Part shown: positions 33,560 through 45,203 of the stretch, one piece after another
Numbering within the stretch: position 1 is the first letter of the stretch
Layout: each line of letters opens with the position of its first letter
Notes under the pieces: model-generated
What the model was told of the DNA's origin: nothing
What the model saw: only the letters and a program-made list of their open reading frames with translations
Database searches by the model: none
Made by a program: the position numbers and the translations under genes
Origin: Ahaetulla prasina
Lineage: Eukaryota; Chordata; Lepidosauria; Squamata; Colubridae
DNA: 64,000 nucleotides
Assembly (NCBI RefSeq): GCF_028640845.1
Contig: NC_080541.1
Coordinates: 160,464,502-160,528,501, forward strand
Direction: 5' to 3'

Positions 33560-33770
33560 CAACAGCACTTAGCACTTAGACTTATATACCACTTCACAGT
33601 GCTTTACAGCCCTCTCTAAGCAGTTTACAGAGTCAGCATATTGCCCCCAACAATCTGGGTCCTCATTTTACTGATCTCCTGAGCCAGTCAGGATTAAACT
33701 GTTAGCAATCAGCAGAATTAGCTTGCAATACTGTGTTCTACCCATTGCACCACCACGGCACTTCAGGATA
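33560..33770 (-). repeat. MIR-like tRNA-derived SINE, minus strand
   Basis: Read on the minus strand it opens GCCGTGGTGGTGCAATGGGT, a tRNA-like head, and carries CCCAGATTGTTGGGGGCAA, the core shared with 43640..43905. Partial related sequence is at 37845..37885. Confidence 0.65.
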
Positions 33771-33966
33771 TTCAGGATATTTAGAAAATTGCCATTTTCT
33801 AAAAAAAAAAAAAAATTACTCACAACAATAGATATGTGGAGATTGTTATAAAAAATAGCCAGAAGGTTTTTTAATAAGAACATTCTTACTCTGAAAAGTA
33901 ACCAAATTTTAGAAAAAAACCATTGTTTTTATCGTTCACTATTTTTTAAGTGGAAGATCTCTAGAG

Positions 33967-34305
33967 CAGGGGTCTCTCTAGAGCAGGGCTGTTAAATTTG
34001 CAGCCCGCGAGCTGGATGCATCATGCGTTTGCCATGCCCAAGTGAAGGGGAAAAAAGTCCTCATATATCATGTGATGTCGCAAGTTTCACACCCCTGCTC
34101 TAGAGCCACGGCCTGTTCGGAACCAAACCTTGCAAGTGGTGGGTGAGCGTGCACAGTGCACGCACACATTTGCATAAAAAGCTCAATTTGTTCAAGTGGC
34201 GGACATGTGTGCCCCCTGCTTGCACAAATGCACCTGCCACTCGCACAGAACCATCCCCTCTCCGCTCCTCATTAGTCCACCAAGTTGGAAAGGTTGGGAC
34301 CACTA
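33967..34305. mobile_element. hAT element with a second hAT nested in it
   Basis: The outer element starts CAGGGGT and ends GTTGGGACCACTA; flanks CTCTAGAG and ATCTAGAA agree at 6 of 8. Just inside its left end an inner element is inserted (listed separately). Confidence 0.6.
33984..34097. mobile_element. Inner 114-bp hAT MITE with perfect 8-bp TSD
   Basis: CAGGGCTG at the left and CACCCCTG at the right, flanked exactly by CTCTAGAG on both sides (33976..33983 and 34098..34105). Confidence 0.82.
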
Positions 34306-34884
34306 ATCTAGAATCATTCTGGAGTTAGACAGCCTGCAAATCTAAAATAATAGCAACAACAATTCCTTGCTGAAGAAGCCACAGTAAAACAACAAGAAAG
34401 TTGTCTATATGCACTGTTGCCTACAGTTTTTCCTCTTTATTGCCCAGTATAGCACGTACTACACCATAAACATGATTGTATTTGTCTCATTTGATATTGA
34501 AGTAAAAAATATTGTTTATAGCTGAAAAATACAAAGATAAAAATATTTCAAAATAGGTGTTAATGCGAAGGAAAATCCACATCAGGATATATTTAAGAAT
34601 TATATCTTCATGGCCTTATAAAGTTTATTGTATGGTATCATACAGGAGAACTCCTTGGTTATAGACATCATGGTTACAGACATTTTAAGTTATACCCCCC
34701 TATTTTTTTTAAAAGTACTGTAGTAGCTGTTTCACTATACTGGCTCCTCATGAAAATCTAATTTTTCCTACAGTTCAAATATTTATGGCCCAATTCTTGC
34801 TAATTTAACAGCAATTTGAACAAGATTTATACACAATTTGTTTAATTTTCTTTTTCCCAGTCATTTCCAGAAAGATGACTTAAT
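34306..34884. other. LRRC7 5' intron, AT-rich
   Basis: No gene or repeat recognised. Confidence 0.5.
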
Positions 34885-34999
34885 AGCTCTGATTATCACT
34901 TGTGGTTCAGTGGTTAAAGTATTAGACTAGGACTCAAGAGATCAAGCTGCAGGTTCATCTTCAGCTATGAAAATTCACTAGAGGACTTTGGGCTATCAT
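34885..34999 (+). repeat. tRNA-derived SINE head, truncated
   Basis: Box A-like TGGTTCAGTGGTTAAAG and a weak box B-like GGTTCATCTTC are visible. The sequence is cut at about 35000 by an L2-type LINE. Confidence 0.5.
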
Positions 35000-35775
35000 T
35001 ACAACTTATTCGCCCCTTCCTTGACCGGGATGCCTTATGCACAGTCACTCACGCTCTTGTCACTTCTCGTCTGGATTATTGCAATGCTCTCTACATGGGG
35101 CTACCCCTGAAGTGCACTCAGAGGCTTCAGTTAGTCCAGAATGCAGCTGCGCAGGTGATTGAGGGAGCCACACGTTGCTCCCGGGTAACACCGCTCCTGC
35201 GCAGTCTGCACTGGCTACCTGTGGTCTTTCAGGTGCGCTTCAAGTGTTGGTTACCACCTTTAAAGCGCTCCATGGCTTAGGGCCCGGGTACTTATGGGAC
35301 CGCCTGCTGTTACCTTATGCCTCCCACTGACCCGTACGCTCACACAGAGAGGGTCTTCTCAGGGTGCCGTCCGCCAAGCAATGTTGGTTGGCGGCCCCCA
35401 GGGGAAGGGCCTTCTCTGTTGGAGCACCTACCCTCTGGAACGAACTTCCCCCTGGTTTGCGTCAATTACCTGACCTTCAGACCTTTCGCCGTGAATTGAA
35501 AACGTACTTGTTTATTCAAGCGGGACTGGCTTAATTTTTTAATATTCTAAATTTTTAAATTTTTTAAATTTTAATAATTTTAACTGGTGTATTTTATTTG
35601 TGGGTCAAATTTGACAGCTTTAATTTTCGGCCATGTATAGAATACGTTATTTTAACTATGGTTTTAATTTGTATATTGTTCTGTTTTAATCTGGCTGTAC
35701 ACCGCCCTGAGTCCTTTGGGAGAAGGGCGGTATAAAAATCTAAATAATTAATAAATAAATAAATAAATAAATTAT
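35000..35775 (+). repeat. L2-type LINE, 5'-truncated copy
   Basis: Matches the 3' half of the copy at 41115..42352, from CCCTTCCTTGACCGGGATGC through the C-terminal RT-associated sequence, then the tail CACCGCCCTGAGTCCTTTGG, GGGCGGTATAAAAAT and (AATA)n. Frame breaks are present. Confidence 0.85.
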
Positions 35776-35958
35776 TCAGACATTTCCTTGAATGTGTGGA
35801 AGGCACAAAGTGGGACAGAGACTGGATTAGCGCTGAGGCCAGTCCTATTTTGTCTATAGAGAAAGGGGATCTGGAGATCGGAATATACTCATATTGACTT
35901 GACGGCAAAGACACGTTACCTAACATAATATAGCTAAAATAGGGCCGTGGATCCCATC

Positions 35959-36434
35959 CAGAGGTGAAATGTAAAATTTGTTACTACCGGTTCTGTGGCC
36001 GTGGCTTGGTGGTGGTGGGTAATGTGATTGGGTGGGCTTGGCCAACTTTTTTTTTTTACCTTTAAAAGCATTTTTCTACAATCTCTTCGCCCAAAGAGGT
36101 TGTAAAAAATGCTTTTAAAAGACTGATGATCAGGCAACTCAGCTGGGCTTGCCAGAGGAGCCTTTTAAAAGCTTTGTAGAAAAAATGCTTTTAAATGGTT
36201 CTGACGATCCCAGCTGAGCCACGCAATCATCAGAGGCTTTTTTTTAACTTTTAAAAGCATTTTTTCAGCCGAAGAAAAAATGCTTTTAAAAGTAAAAAAA
36301 AAACCTCTCTGATGATCGCGCAGCTCAGCTGTTCATGGGTGGGGGGAAGGGATTTTTGCTACTGGTTCTCTGAATCACCCACCATCGCTACCGGATCGGG
36401 AGATCCGATCTGAACCGGGAGCAGTTCACCCCTA
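35959..36434. mobile_element. hAT-type nonautonomous element, intact TSD
   Basis: Starts CAGAGGTGAAAT and ends GTTCACCCCTA. The 8-bp flanks ATCCCATC at 35951..35958 and 36435..36442 are identical. Same family as the element split at 3135..14331. The interior repeats ACTTTTAAAAGCATTTTT in both orientations, giving several stem-loops. Confidence 0.88.
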
Positions 36435-36469
36435 ATCCCATCCCATTATACTCACATCCAGATCAACAT

Positions 36470-36862
36470 GAATACAGATAATCCTTGGTTTACAACAGTT
36501 TCTTTAGTGACCATTCAAAGTTACAATGGCACTGAAAAAAGTGACTTAATGAACATTTTGAACCCTTACAGCCACTGCAGCATCCCCATGGTCACATGAC
36601 CAAAATTCAGACACTTTGCAATGGACTCATATTTATGAGGGTCCATGGGGTCATGTGACCAATTTTTGTAAACCTTCTGACAAGCAAAGTCAATGGGGAA
36701 GCCAGAGTCACTTAATAACTGTGTTCTAACTTAACAACTGCTGTGATTCACTTAACAACTCTGTCAAGAAGGATTGTAAAATGGGGCAAAGGTTACTTAA
36801 ATGTTTCACTTAGCAACAGAAATTTTGGGCTCAATTGTGGTCATAAGTTGAGGATAGCTTCT
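36470..36862. repeat. Nonautonomous DNA-transposon-like repeat, copy 1
   Basis: Shares TTTAGTGACCATTCAAAGTT, GTCACATGACCAAAATTC, CAAAGTCAATGGGGAAG and TTTTGGGCTCAATTGTGGTC with copies at about 47208..47570 and 52090..52435. The edges (TCCTTGGTTTACAACAG and GTCATAAGTTGAGGA) are roughly inverted. Confidence 0.65.
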
Positions 36863-37844
36863 CTTCATCACTTCCATCTTAATGGAAGCTGAAAAGAAGC
36901 ATGCATTCTACTGTGTCCTAAGTTTGAGCTCTTCATTAGTTTTTAATCTAATTGACTTCATAGTTAAGTTATTGTGGGGAAAATTAGGAGAAAAAAGTAC
37001 CAGGCATACAAATTTATGAGTCCAGAAGAAAACTCTAGATAATAAAATTGATCTTCCTATCTTCTTCTTGGAAGACATTTCAACTGGAGCCCCTTGAATT
37101 ACACAGATAAGATAAATTCTTCATGCAAAAAAACTCCTCATATATAATCATTTAAGCTACATAAGTGCCTCTATATCTGCATACTAAATGCAGTGATTAA
37201 ATATTTTATTTTATTACGTTGATACTTCTGAGCTGGAATGGGCAAAGATACTTCTAAGCTGGATAAATAAATATATCTACAAACATTTCAAGATATCGAG
37301 TTCATTAGCATCTATTTACAGAAGCAAAGTGTCAATTTTGTAATAATTTTAAAATATTATGCTTTAAAAATTATATTTAAGCAGAGGAATATTAATGAAG
37401 AAAAGCATGCAATAAGTAAAGGAAAAACATTTAACTTATCAGCCATTTAAAAAAGTATCAAAATTGGCATATGGAGTAGTAAATTGATATTCCATTTTTT
37501 TCTGAAATTTATGTACTACATAAAGATCAATCAAAGAAAGCATACATAAATGACTAGTAGAAGAGCTAGACTGATACTATTTCTCTCTTTTTAAAAGCTT
37601 TCCTGAATTCTCTTTTCCAAAGGTTTTTTTCAACAGTTTAATTATGGAGAAAGGGGAATCTTTTGCTTTAGCTATGCTTTTCTATATTTCTAATATTTTA
37701 ATATATTTAGTCACGTATCAAGTCAAAAAAACCCCAAGAAAATATACTTTAGAAAAATCTAAACATGAGTTAGATAAAGGAAGTCATTCAACGTAACAAA
37801 AATTAAGAAACAAACTCTTGCTAACTGCAAATTGGTCTAATTGG
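36863..37844. other. LRRC7 5' intron, AT-rich
   Basis: Nothing recognised. Confidence 0.5.
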
Positions 37845-37884
37845 CACTTAGATGTATATACCACTTCACAGTGATTTAAAGTGA

Positions 37885-37885
<1 letters not shown>

Positions 37886-37948
<63 letters not shown>
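37886..37948. repeat. (TATC)n microsatellite
   Basis: About 15 units of the same GATA/TATC motif as at 21131, here following a MIR-like SINE fragment (37845..37885). Confidence 0.9.
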
Positions 37949-38162
37949 ATCTATCTATCGTGCCTTTAGCTCTTGGACTGAAAGGGGAGAAATAAGCAGA
38001 ACAAACATATGTAGATTTTAATTCCATTTAGAAAGTGCTGAAAAATTACTCCCTGCTCCTTTGGCCAGTTTCTAATTTTTATTGTCAACATAACCTGTTT
38101 ATTTATTTATTTATTTATTTTTCAGATTTATATACCGCCCTATCTCCCTAAGGACTCATGTT

Positions 38163-38728
38163 TATGTTTCCCCAAAAATAAGACATCTCCTGATAATAAG
38201 TGTTATATTGTGGGTTCAGGTGCCGGCAAGGTGTAGGCAGGACTCTGGATAACAGGTAATTTACTTTATTAACCTTAACATATCTAACAGCAGTGACAAA
38301 ATACAAACGAACAAAAAACTCTCTCCCTCTCTGTTGACAGCCCTTTGATACCGGCTGTCAACTGGCTTAGCCAATCAACACAGAGAAGTAATATCCTCGT
38401 TCTCCACTAGGGGAACAGACCCCAGGGGGGAAAGAACTTAGAACACTACAATAAGCTCAATTGGGCTTTTGAGCACATGCGCTAAAATAAGCCCCCCCCC
38501 AAAAATAAGCCCTCCCCGAAAATATTTAAACGTGTGCACAGCCGGTCCCCCCATTTCCTCTGGTTAGTGTTAGGGAAACAGAGCTGGAAATCCGGTAAGA
38601 CAGCAAGAGGAACCCTATCTTGCTCCACGCGCTCCAAAATAATAGGACCTCCCGAAAATAAGACCAAACGCTTATTTTGGGGTTCAAAAAAATATAAGAT
38701 AGGGTCTTATTTTCGGGAAAACATGGTA
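38163..38728. mobile_element. MITE hosting a solo LTR
   Basis: Left end ATGTTTCCCCAAAAATAAGAC and right end (inverted) ACCATGTTTTCCCGAAAATA are related. The interior repeats AAAATAAG words. The solo LTR at 38201..38450 sits inside its left arm. Confidence 0.6.
38201..38450. repeat. Solo LTR with 5-bp TSD ATAAG
   Basis: The 250-bp segment starts TGTTATATTGTGGG and ends AGAACACTACA (TG..CA) and is flanked by ATAAG at 38196..38200 and 38451..38455. Size and duplication length are Gypsy-like and the termini recall those of the 3.3..14-kb array (TGTT.., ..ACA), but the body is different. No internal region is present. Confidence 0.75.
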
Positions 38729-39949
38729 TATGTTTAAAAAAACACTTTTGTTTAAAGTATAATGTTAATAAAATAGAGAAAAAACAGCTAACTTATTTTA
38801 TTCTGTTACAATTCTTTGTGCTAAAGATTCAGATGCATATTTATTTCAATATATTTAGATCTCTGCACAAACTTACCCTACAAATACTGCCAAGACAAAT
38901 CCCTTCTCCTCCTTTACAATTTCTCAAAAGTTGAAAAAGAAACAAATGGGGAAATGACTATCAGTGGGACTAAAGGACAGCTGGTGTCATGTTTATCCAT
39001 GACAGTAATGAACTTTCAATCTGGTTGCTTTCAGCCAAGGGACATAAGCTAAAACAGGGCTCTCCAAGAATAAAGCAAGTTTAAAATTTAACTGGAGCAG
39101 ATGCTGATGTTTGCATTTTGGACAGTAATCACTTTCAATTAAGATCAGCTGTTAAGGGTTAAATATAATTTTACAGGTTACTACTATATGTAACTCAGTT
39201 TGAGGATTGTGAGGCATTTGTTTTTTCTCAAAGTTGGGTGAGGAAATTGAACAATTATCCCTTTCACAAATCTGAAGGTACTTATTCACTATGGCATAAA
39301 ATAGCACATGGGACATCTTAAGGCACATGAAAACCTAAAAATGTTCTGTTTTCTTCAGTTACAATAATGGCCGCAGCCAGTATTTCTATAGTGAAGGCCT
39401 TCTTATATTTATTTATTATTTAGCATATTTTTATGTAGCTGGCCATCTCACAAACACATGATTCTGGGTGGTGTACAATACATGAGCAATATTAACAGGA
39501 AATTTTTCAGATTCAACGGAAATGCTTGATTCATACTCACATCTCAGAAGCAAAATGTGCAAAGACTGAAAATAAAATGTTATTCTCTTTCATAATATTC
39601 TTGAAAAGAAGCACTATTGTATTGTTATATAACAAAACGTATTTGCTCTCTGTGTCTGTATTTTTCTCCCAGCAATGTAGACCAATTTATTATACAGAAG
39701 TAGCAAATCTCATTCCTGCTAAATTTTCCCTGCACTGTTTATTTTGCCGGCATACATATGTGTGTGTCTGTGTATATATATGAAAACAGAAAGCTTTATA
39801 ATGCTACCCAGAAATTTTCAATATCCAGTTAAAAATGTATTCTGATTTTGCTTTTAAATGTTCGGGTTCTCTATCTATGTGTATAAAAGTGAAGAAGCAA
39901 GCATGTTCTTAACAGTTTGATTTTTTTAAAATATTTTTTTTTAAAAACA
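38729..39949. other. Intron, no gene
   Basis: AT-rich, with a short ORF at 39526..39783 that has no recognised similarity. Confidence 0.5.
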
Positions 39950-40860
39950 AACAAACAAACAAACAAACATAAACAGTACATTTTTTCTGAATAGAATATT
40001 GACCGAGTCAAAATTTACAGCTTATAACATAAATACTTCCCAAATATTATTTATATATTTCAATTTCTGCCATAATATTCTTTTTTTCTACTTTTTTTAT
40101 TTTTTTATCTTTATTTAATATTTAATTTATAATCAATATTACCATCCTCCCTAACTTCCAATCTTAATGTTATTTCATTTGAAGTTTCATATCTTAACCT
40201 TCTAAATACATCATAATAAGATTACATTAACCCTTCTACCATTCTTTTTGTATTTCACAATTTAAATTTTAAAATACTGATATTAATACAATTCATTTGA
40301 TTCTATAGGTATATAGCATATTTCCTTTCCTCCAAAATATATTTCCTATTACAATCACAAATATTAATAATAATACAGTTCACTTATGACTATAAGTATG
40401 TATCATATTACCCTTCCTCCTTCCATTAATTACTCCTTTTAACCATTTTCTCTTGGTCCATCCAGCAATCCACCTTTTAAAATTTCCCTCCCTTTATCCC
40501 TTTATCCCATTCTCTCATTTTCTTTTCTTTTTTTAATTATGTCTTTTCTTCTGTATCCTTCCTTTGACTTTTAAATCCTTTACTCGTCTAGTTTGCCCTA
40601 AATTCCCATCTGATCTATTCCCCTTTTCTCCTCTCACTTTTCTTATTTCCCCATTGTTGATCTCAATGTAATCATTAAACCTTTTTGTGCCTAATCCTTT
40701 CCCCTTCTTTTCTCTTTGCTTCATCCTAACCTCTCTATTTCTGCCATTGTTAATCCCAGTGTAATCATTAAAAATATTTTCTTCTCGCCTTTTCCCCTTT
40801 CCTTTTCTTCCCTTAGTTCCAGCCAGTCTTGCTGTGACTCTTCCGGTTCTTCTTAAGAGT
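39950..40860. repeat. Low-complexity AT and pyrimidine-rich block
   Basis: Begins with (AAAC)n at about 39950..39968, then a long T/C-rich strand with repeated TTCCCATT and CTTTTCTTTT-like words. It may be the minus-strand 3' UTR of a LINE, but I see no coding trace. Confidence 0.45.
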
Positions 40861-41114
40861 TTGATATTATATTAGCAATAATACTGAAGGATATTACATA
40901 TTCTGCGAATTCTTAAATTGTCTAAGGCTAACAAATATTGAACAATTGTATTCACTGACATACTGACAAATAATTGTATTGGCTATAGGATAAAGAGAGG
41001 CACAGTTTAGGGTTGAATTAAAAGAGGGATCAGCTTAGAATCTCTACGTAGCCACAAGCAGACTTAATCAAACCCACCCCCCCCATCGTCCACTTGAATT
41101 CCATATATAACTTC

Positions 41115-42352
41115 AAGCACCGTTTATCAGTGGTTCTCCTCCTATCTCTCCGACCGGTCGCAGTCGGTGTTGACAGGGGGGCAGAGGTCGACCCCGAGGT
41201 GCCTCACTTGTGGGGTGCCGCAGGGGTCGATCCTCTCGCCCCTTCTGTTTAACATCTACATGAAGCCGCTGGGTGAGATCATCAGTGGTTTTGGTGTGAG
41301 GTATCAGCTGTATGCGGATGACACCCAGCTGTACCTTTCCACACCGGACCACCCCAACGAAGCTATCGAAGTGCTGTCCCGGTGTCTGGAGGCTGTACGG
41401 GTCTGGATGGGGAGAAACAGGCTCAAGCTCAATCCCTCCAAGACAGAGTGGCTGTGGATGCCGGCATCCCGGTACAGTCAGCTAAATCCGCGGCTGACCA
41501 TCGGTGGCGAGTCATTGGCCCCGATGGAGGGGGTGCGCAACCTAGGCGTCCTCCTGGATGAACGGCTGTCTTTGGAAGATCATTTGACGGCCGTCTCCAG
41601 GAGAGCGTTTTACCAGGTTCGCCTGGTGCGCCAGTTGCGCCCCTTTCTGGACCGGGATGCCCTGTGCACAGTCACCCACGCACTCGTGACGTCTCGCCTG
41701 GATTACTGCAACGCTCTCTACATGGGGCTCCCCTTGAAGGGCATCCGGAGGCTGCAGCTAGTCCAGAATGCGGCTGCGCGGGTGATAGAGGGAGCCCCTC
41801 GTGGCTCCCGTATAACACCCATCCTGCGCAGACTGCACTGGCTGCCTGTGGCCTTCCGGGTGCGCTTCAAGGTTTTGGTGACCACCTTTAAAGCGCTCCA
41901 TGGCATAGGGCCGGGTTATCTACGGGACCGCCTGCTGCTACCGAATACCTCTCACCGACCCGTGCGCTCTCACAGAGAGGGACTCCTCAGGGTGCCGTCA
42001 GCGAGGCAATGTCGTCTGGCGGCGCCCAGGGGAAGGGCCTTCTCTGTGGGGGCTCCCACCCTCTGGAATGAACTGCCCCCAGGACTTCGTCAGCTTCCGG
42101 ACCTTCGGACCTTCCGCCGCGAGCTTAAAACATATCTATTTAACTGCGCAGGACTGAGTTAGATTTTAGTTTGTGGGTTTTATCTTGGGTTTTAATTTTT
42201 ATATTTTTAATTAAGGCTTTTGAATAAGTTTTTTAATTGTTTTTAGAATTGTATTTATTGTATTTTTTGTTTTTAAATGCCTGTAAACCGCCCTGAGTCC
42301 TTTGGGAGATAGGGCGGTATATAAATATAAACAATAAATAAATAAATAAGCA
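41115..42352 (+). mobile_element. L2-type LINE with open RT fragment
   Basis: A 331-codon frame (41167..42162) is open. It shows GVPQGSILSPLLFN (residues 17 on), the catalytic YADD at 49..52 (YADDTQLYLS), GVLLDERLSLEDHL and the C-terminal FRRELKTYLF. These are the palm, thumb and tail of a non-LTR RT of the CR1/L2 group. The frame upstream continues as YLSDRSQSV, so the element is 5' truncated rather than starting at that Met. The 3' tail is CCGCCCTGAGTCCTTTGGGA then GGGCGGTATATAAATA and (AAAT)n. The endonuclease is missing, so it cannot move by itself. Confidence 0.9.
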
Positions 42353-43639
42353 GATGCGAACTGTTAGTTGAGAAGATTCCTGTAGATAGGCTGTTTAGGA
42401 ATGAATCTGTTTAATTAGACCTCCATGTGTGGACCTGGTCTTTCACGGCTAACACATGTTTTTTGTAAAACACTATTCCCCAACAGGCATTACCCAAATA
42501 ACATTAGCATTGCATCAATTTACTGGACTGTAAATTTAAGGCTTCAGACATATCTTAAATGCCATTTTGATAGAAATTCATAAGGGACATAAGAAGATAT
42601 AGAAAATGAAATTATTTATAAGGTAGTGTACAGAGAAGCTTTAAAATGTCAACAGTACAAATAATATGCTTTTTCAATGTTATCCCAAATCTTCCAAAGA
42701 CCACTCTAATTGCTTATTAGATACTTGAAAAATGAAGCTTACTATCTAAAGCCAAGAAAGTTATTCTGTTGTTCATCTTAATGGATGAAGCATCATTTGA
42801 TTTTTAGAATAAATATAACAATTCATCTAAGTTCTTTCCCCAACTTAGTGTGCTTCAGAAGATTTGGACTAAGTCCCAACCAATTTAGCTAGCGCAGTCT
42901 ATGGCTAGGGAAGATACAAGTAGCTATTGAAAGCAAGATAAGTTGAGAAAGGTTGCCTATATAATTCATTAAAAGAATTTAGAAATGCACATATTTTGCA
43001 TGCAGACAATGCCATGTTGCTGGCTGAGAACCCAGATGATCCGTAGTGCAACAATGAACATGGATATGAATATTAATATATCAAGGATTATGACTGCTGT
43101 ACTTGACAGGGAACTGGAGTGAATAAACTACACATTATGGTGCAAAACTTGAGCAAGTAAAGGGAATTGTGCATCTTGATAGAATGTTTAATGAAGATGA
43201 AAGTTGATGGAGAAAGTATTATGATACCCAAATGCTTACAAACAGAAACTGTGAGGAGCAAATGTTTTTTGAAAGAGGTGAAAATGGCTATGTATAAGTG
43301 TATGCTTTGCTAACTTTGTTATACAGAAATGAAAGCTGGGAATATCATCAAAAGCGTAAAAGTACATTGGGAATGGCTTTATATACTCCTGCATTGCATT
43401 TATGTTTATGTTTAACTTAAATGCAATGCGGGTTTTGTAAAATATGCCTGGGAAAATTTACAGGTGAATAGGCAAAACTAGAAATTGGAAATATAAAAAA
43501 ACAAAAGCCAGTCTTACACTATGGATAACTATGCTTTTTCATCGCTTATGTCAAAATAAGTTTAAGGAACCTTGAAACTATAAGATAAAGAGAACTCTGC
43601 TGGATCAGTCATGTTGGGAGTATATCTGTTCAGGAACAG
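42353..43639. other. Intron or upstream DNA, no gene
   Basis: AT-rich. Stretches around 42900..43450 look like a decayed retroelement (for example GCATTTATGTTTATG) but I cannot assign a family. Confidence 0.4.
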
Positions 43640-43905
43640 AGAACTTTTTTTAATTATTTACATTTATATCCCGCCCTTCTCCGAAGACTCAGGGCGGCTT
43701 ACAGTGTGTAAGGCAATAGTCTCATTCTATTTGTATATTTACAAAGTCAACTTATTGCCCCCCCAACAATCTGGGTCCTCATTTTACCTACCTTATAAAG
43801 GATGGAAGGCTGAGTCAACCTTGGGCCTGGTGGGACTAGAACCTGCAGTAATTGCAGGCAGCTGTGTTTTAATAACAGGCTATCTTACAGCCTGAGTCAC
43901 TCAAG
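43640..43905 (-). repeat. SINE with L2-like tail, minus strand
   Basis: Its plus-strand left edge (TATCCCGCCCTTCTCCGAAG, ACTCAGGGCGG) is the inverted L2 tail seen at 35720, 42290 and 44710. The other end has a tRNA-like box B (GGTTCTAGTCCC on the minus strand). This fits a MIR-like SINE using L2 machinery. Confidence 0.7.
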
Positions 43906-44047
43906 GACCCTTGAAAGAGGATTCTCCTCACAATGTTTTCCTGTACAGTCTCTGTCAGGAAACCACGGAGAACATGTGAGATTAAAGACTCTCCAATACC
44001 CAGCAATCTCGATTAATATAATTTAGTGGTGGAAAGATGCCCTAGAG

Positions 44048-44162
44048 CAGGGGTCTCCAACCTTGGCAACTTTAAGACTTCTGGACTTCAAGCAAAGCTG
44101 GCTGAGAAACTCTGGGAGTTGAAGTCCAGAAGTCTTAAAGTTGCCAAGGTTGGAGACCCCTG
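44048..44162. mobile_element. 115-bp hAT MITE, near-perfect hairpin
   Basis: Arms start CAGGGGTCTCCAACCTTGGC and continue complementary for about 45 bp each side of a short loop. Flanks CCCTAGAG (44040..44047) and CCTTAGAG (44163..44170) agree at 7 of 8. Older relatives lie in both copies of the 53-kb duplication. Confidence 0.88.
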
Positions 44163-44282
44163 CCTTAGAGATCCTAATGGAGTACAATATGAAAGTAACA
44201 CAGGACTATTCAGCTGTGACAGGTACAACCGATAGCTCCATTAATTTCTCCAATCTTTTTTTAAAAAATAGTTCAAGTAGAC

Positions 44283-44750
44283 TGAGGTCATTATATGGCT
44301 TAGAGCCAGGGTACTTATGGGACCGCCTACTGCTACCGAATGCCTCCCACCGACCTGTACGCTCGCACAGAGAGGGACTTCTCAGGGTGCCATCCGCCAA
44401 GCAATGTCGGCTGGTGGCCCCCAGGGGAAGGGCCTTCTCTGTGGGGGCTCCCACCCTCTGGAATGAACTTCCCTCTGGACTTTGTCAACTGCCGGACCTT
44501 CGGACCTTCCGCCGCGAGCTGAAGACCTATCTGTTTATTCGCGCCAGGACTGGCATAGGATTTTTAATAGTTTTAATATTTGATATAAATTTTATATTTT
44601 ATGGGGTTTTTATGATTTTAAATGTTTTAATTCGGCCATATGTTTAATAAGTTTTTTAATTTATTGTTTTATTTGTATACTATTGTGGTTTTATCTTGGC
44701 TGTAAACCGCCCTGAGTCCTTCGGGAGAAGGGCGGTATAAAAATCCAATA
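44283..44750 (+). repeat. L2-type LINE 3' end
   Basis: Matches the last third of the 41115..42352 copy (GTACTTATGGGACCGCCTAC on) and ends with the same CGCCCTGAGTCC tail. Confidence 0.85.
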
Positions 44751-44751
44751 A

Positions 44752-44760
44752 ATAATAATA

Positions 44761-44795
<35 letters not shown>

Positions 44796-44810
44796 GTAGT
44801 AGTAGTAGTA

Positions 44811-44867
<57 letters not shown>

Positions 44868-44868
44868 T
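44752..44868. repeat. (AAT)n microsatellite with (AGT)n insert
   Basis: About 115 bp of AAT trinucleotides with a short AGT stretch in the middle, immediately after the L2 tail. Probably seeded by that tail. Confidence 0.92.
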
Positions 44869-45203
44869 AACCCAGAAACAAATTCTATACTTTGGCTACC
44901 TGTACTTCCTTCATCTTTTCTGAAGCTCATGGGATTCAAAGTCATTGCAATTCTATTATACCCCAATTTTATTTGCCTTATCCTAAGCCAAAGAATTTCA
45001 AATATGGCAACTTTTCTAATGATAGTGATACACCAAAAAATTAAGTTTTCGATATCCTTTTCTAAACCTCTTGAAGCAATTATCAATTAAATGCTAAATT
45101 TATAAACGGAACCCTTTCTTCCAAAATCTAATAAGCTGTGATACAATGTATATTACAAATCTTCTTCTGGCTGGGTCAGAAATAATAATAATAAAAAAGA
45201 ACC

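Noticed and set aside
44669..45086. ORF rich in Tyr and Ile
   Set aside because: It is the translation of an (AAT)n trinucleotide microsatellite.
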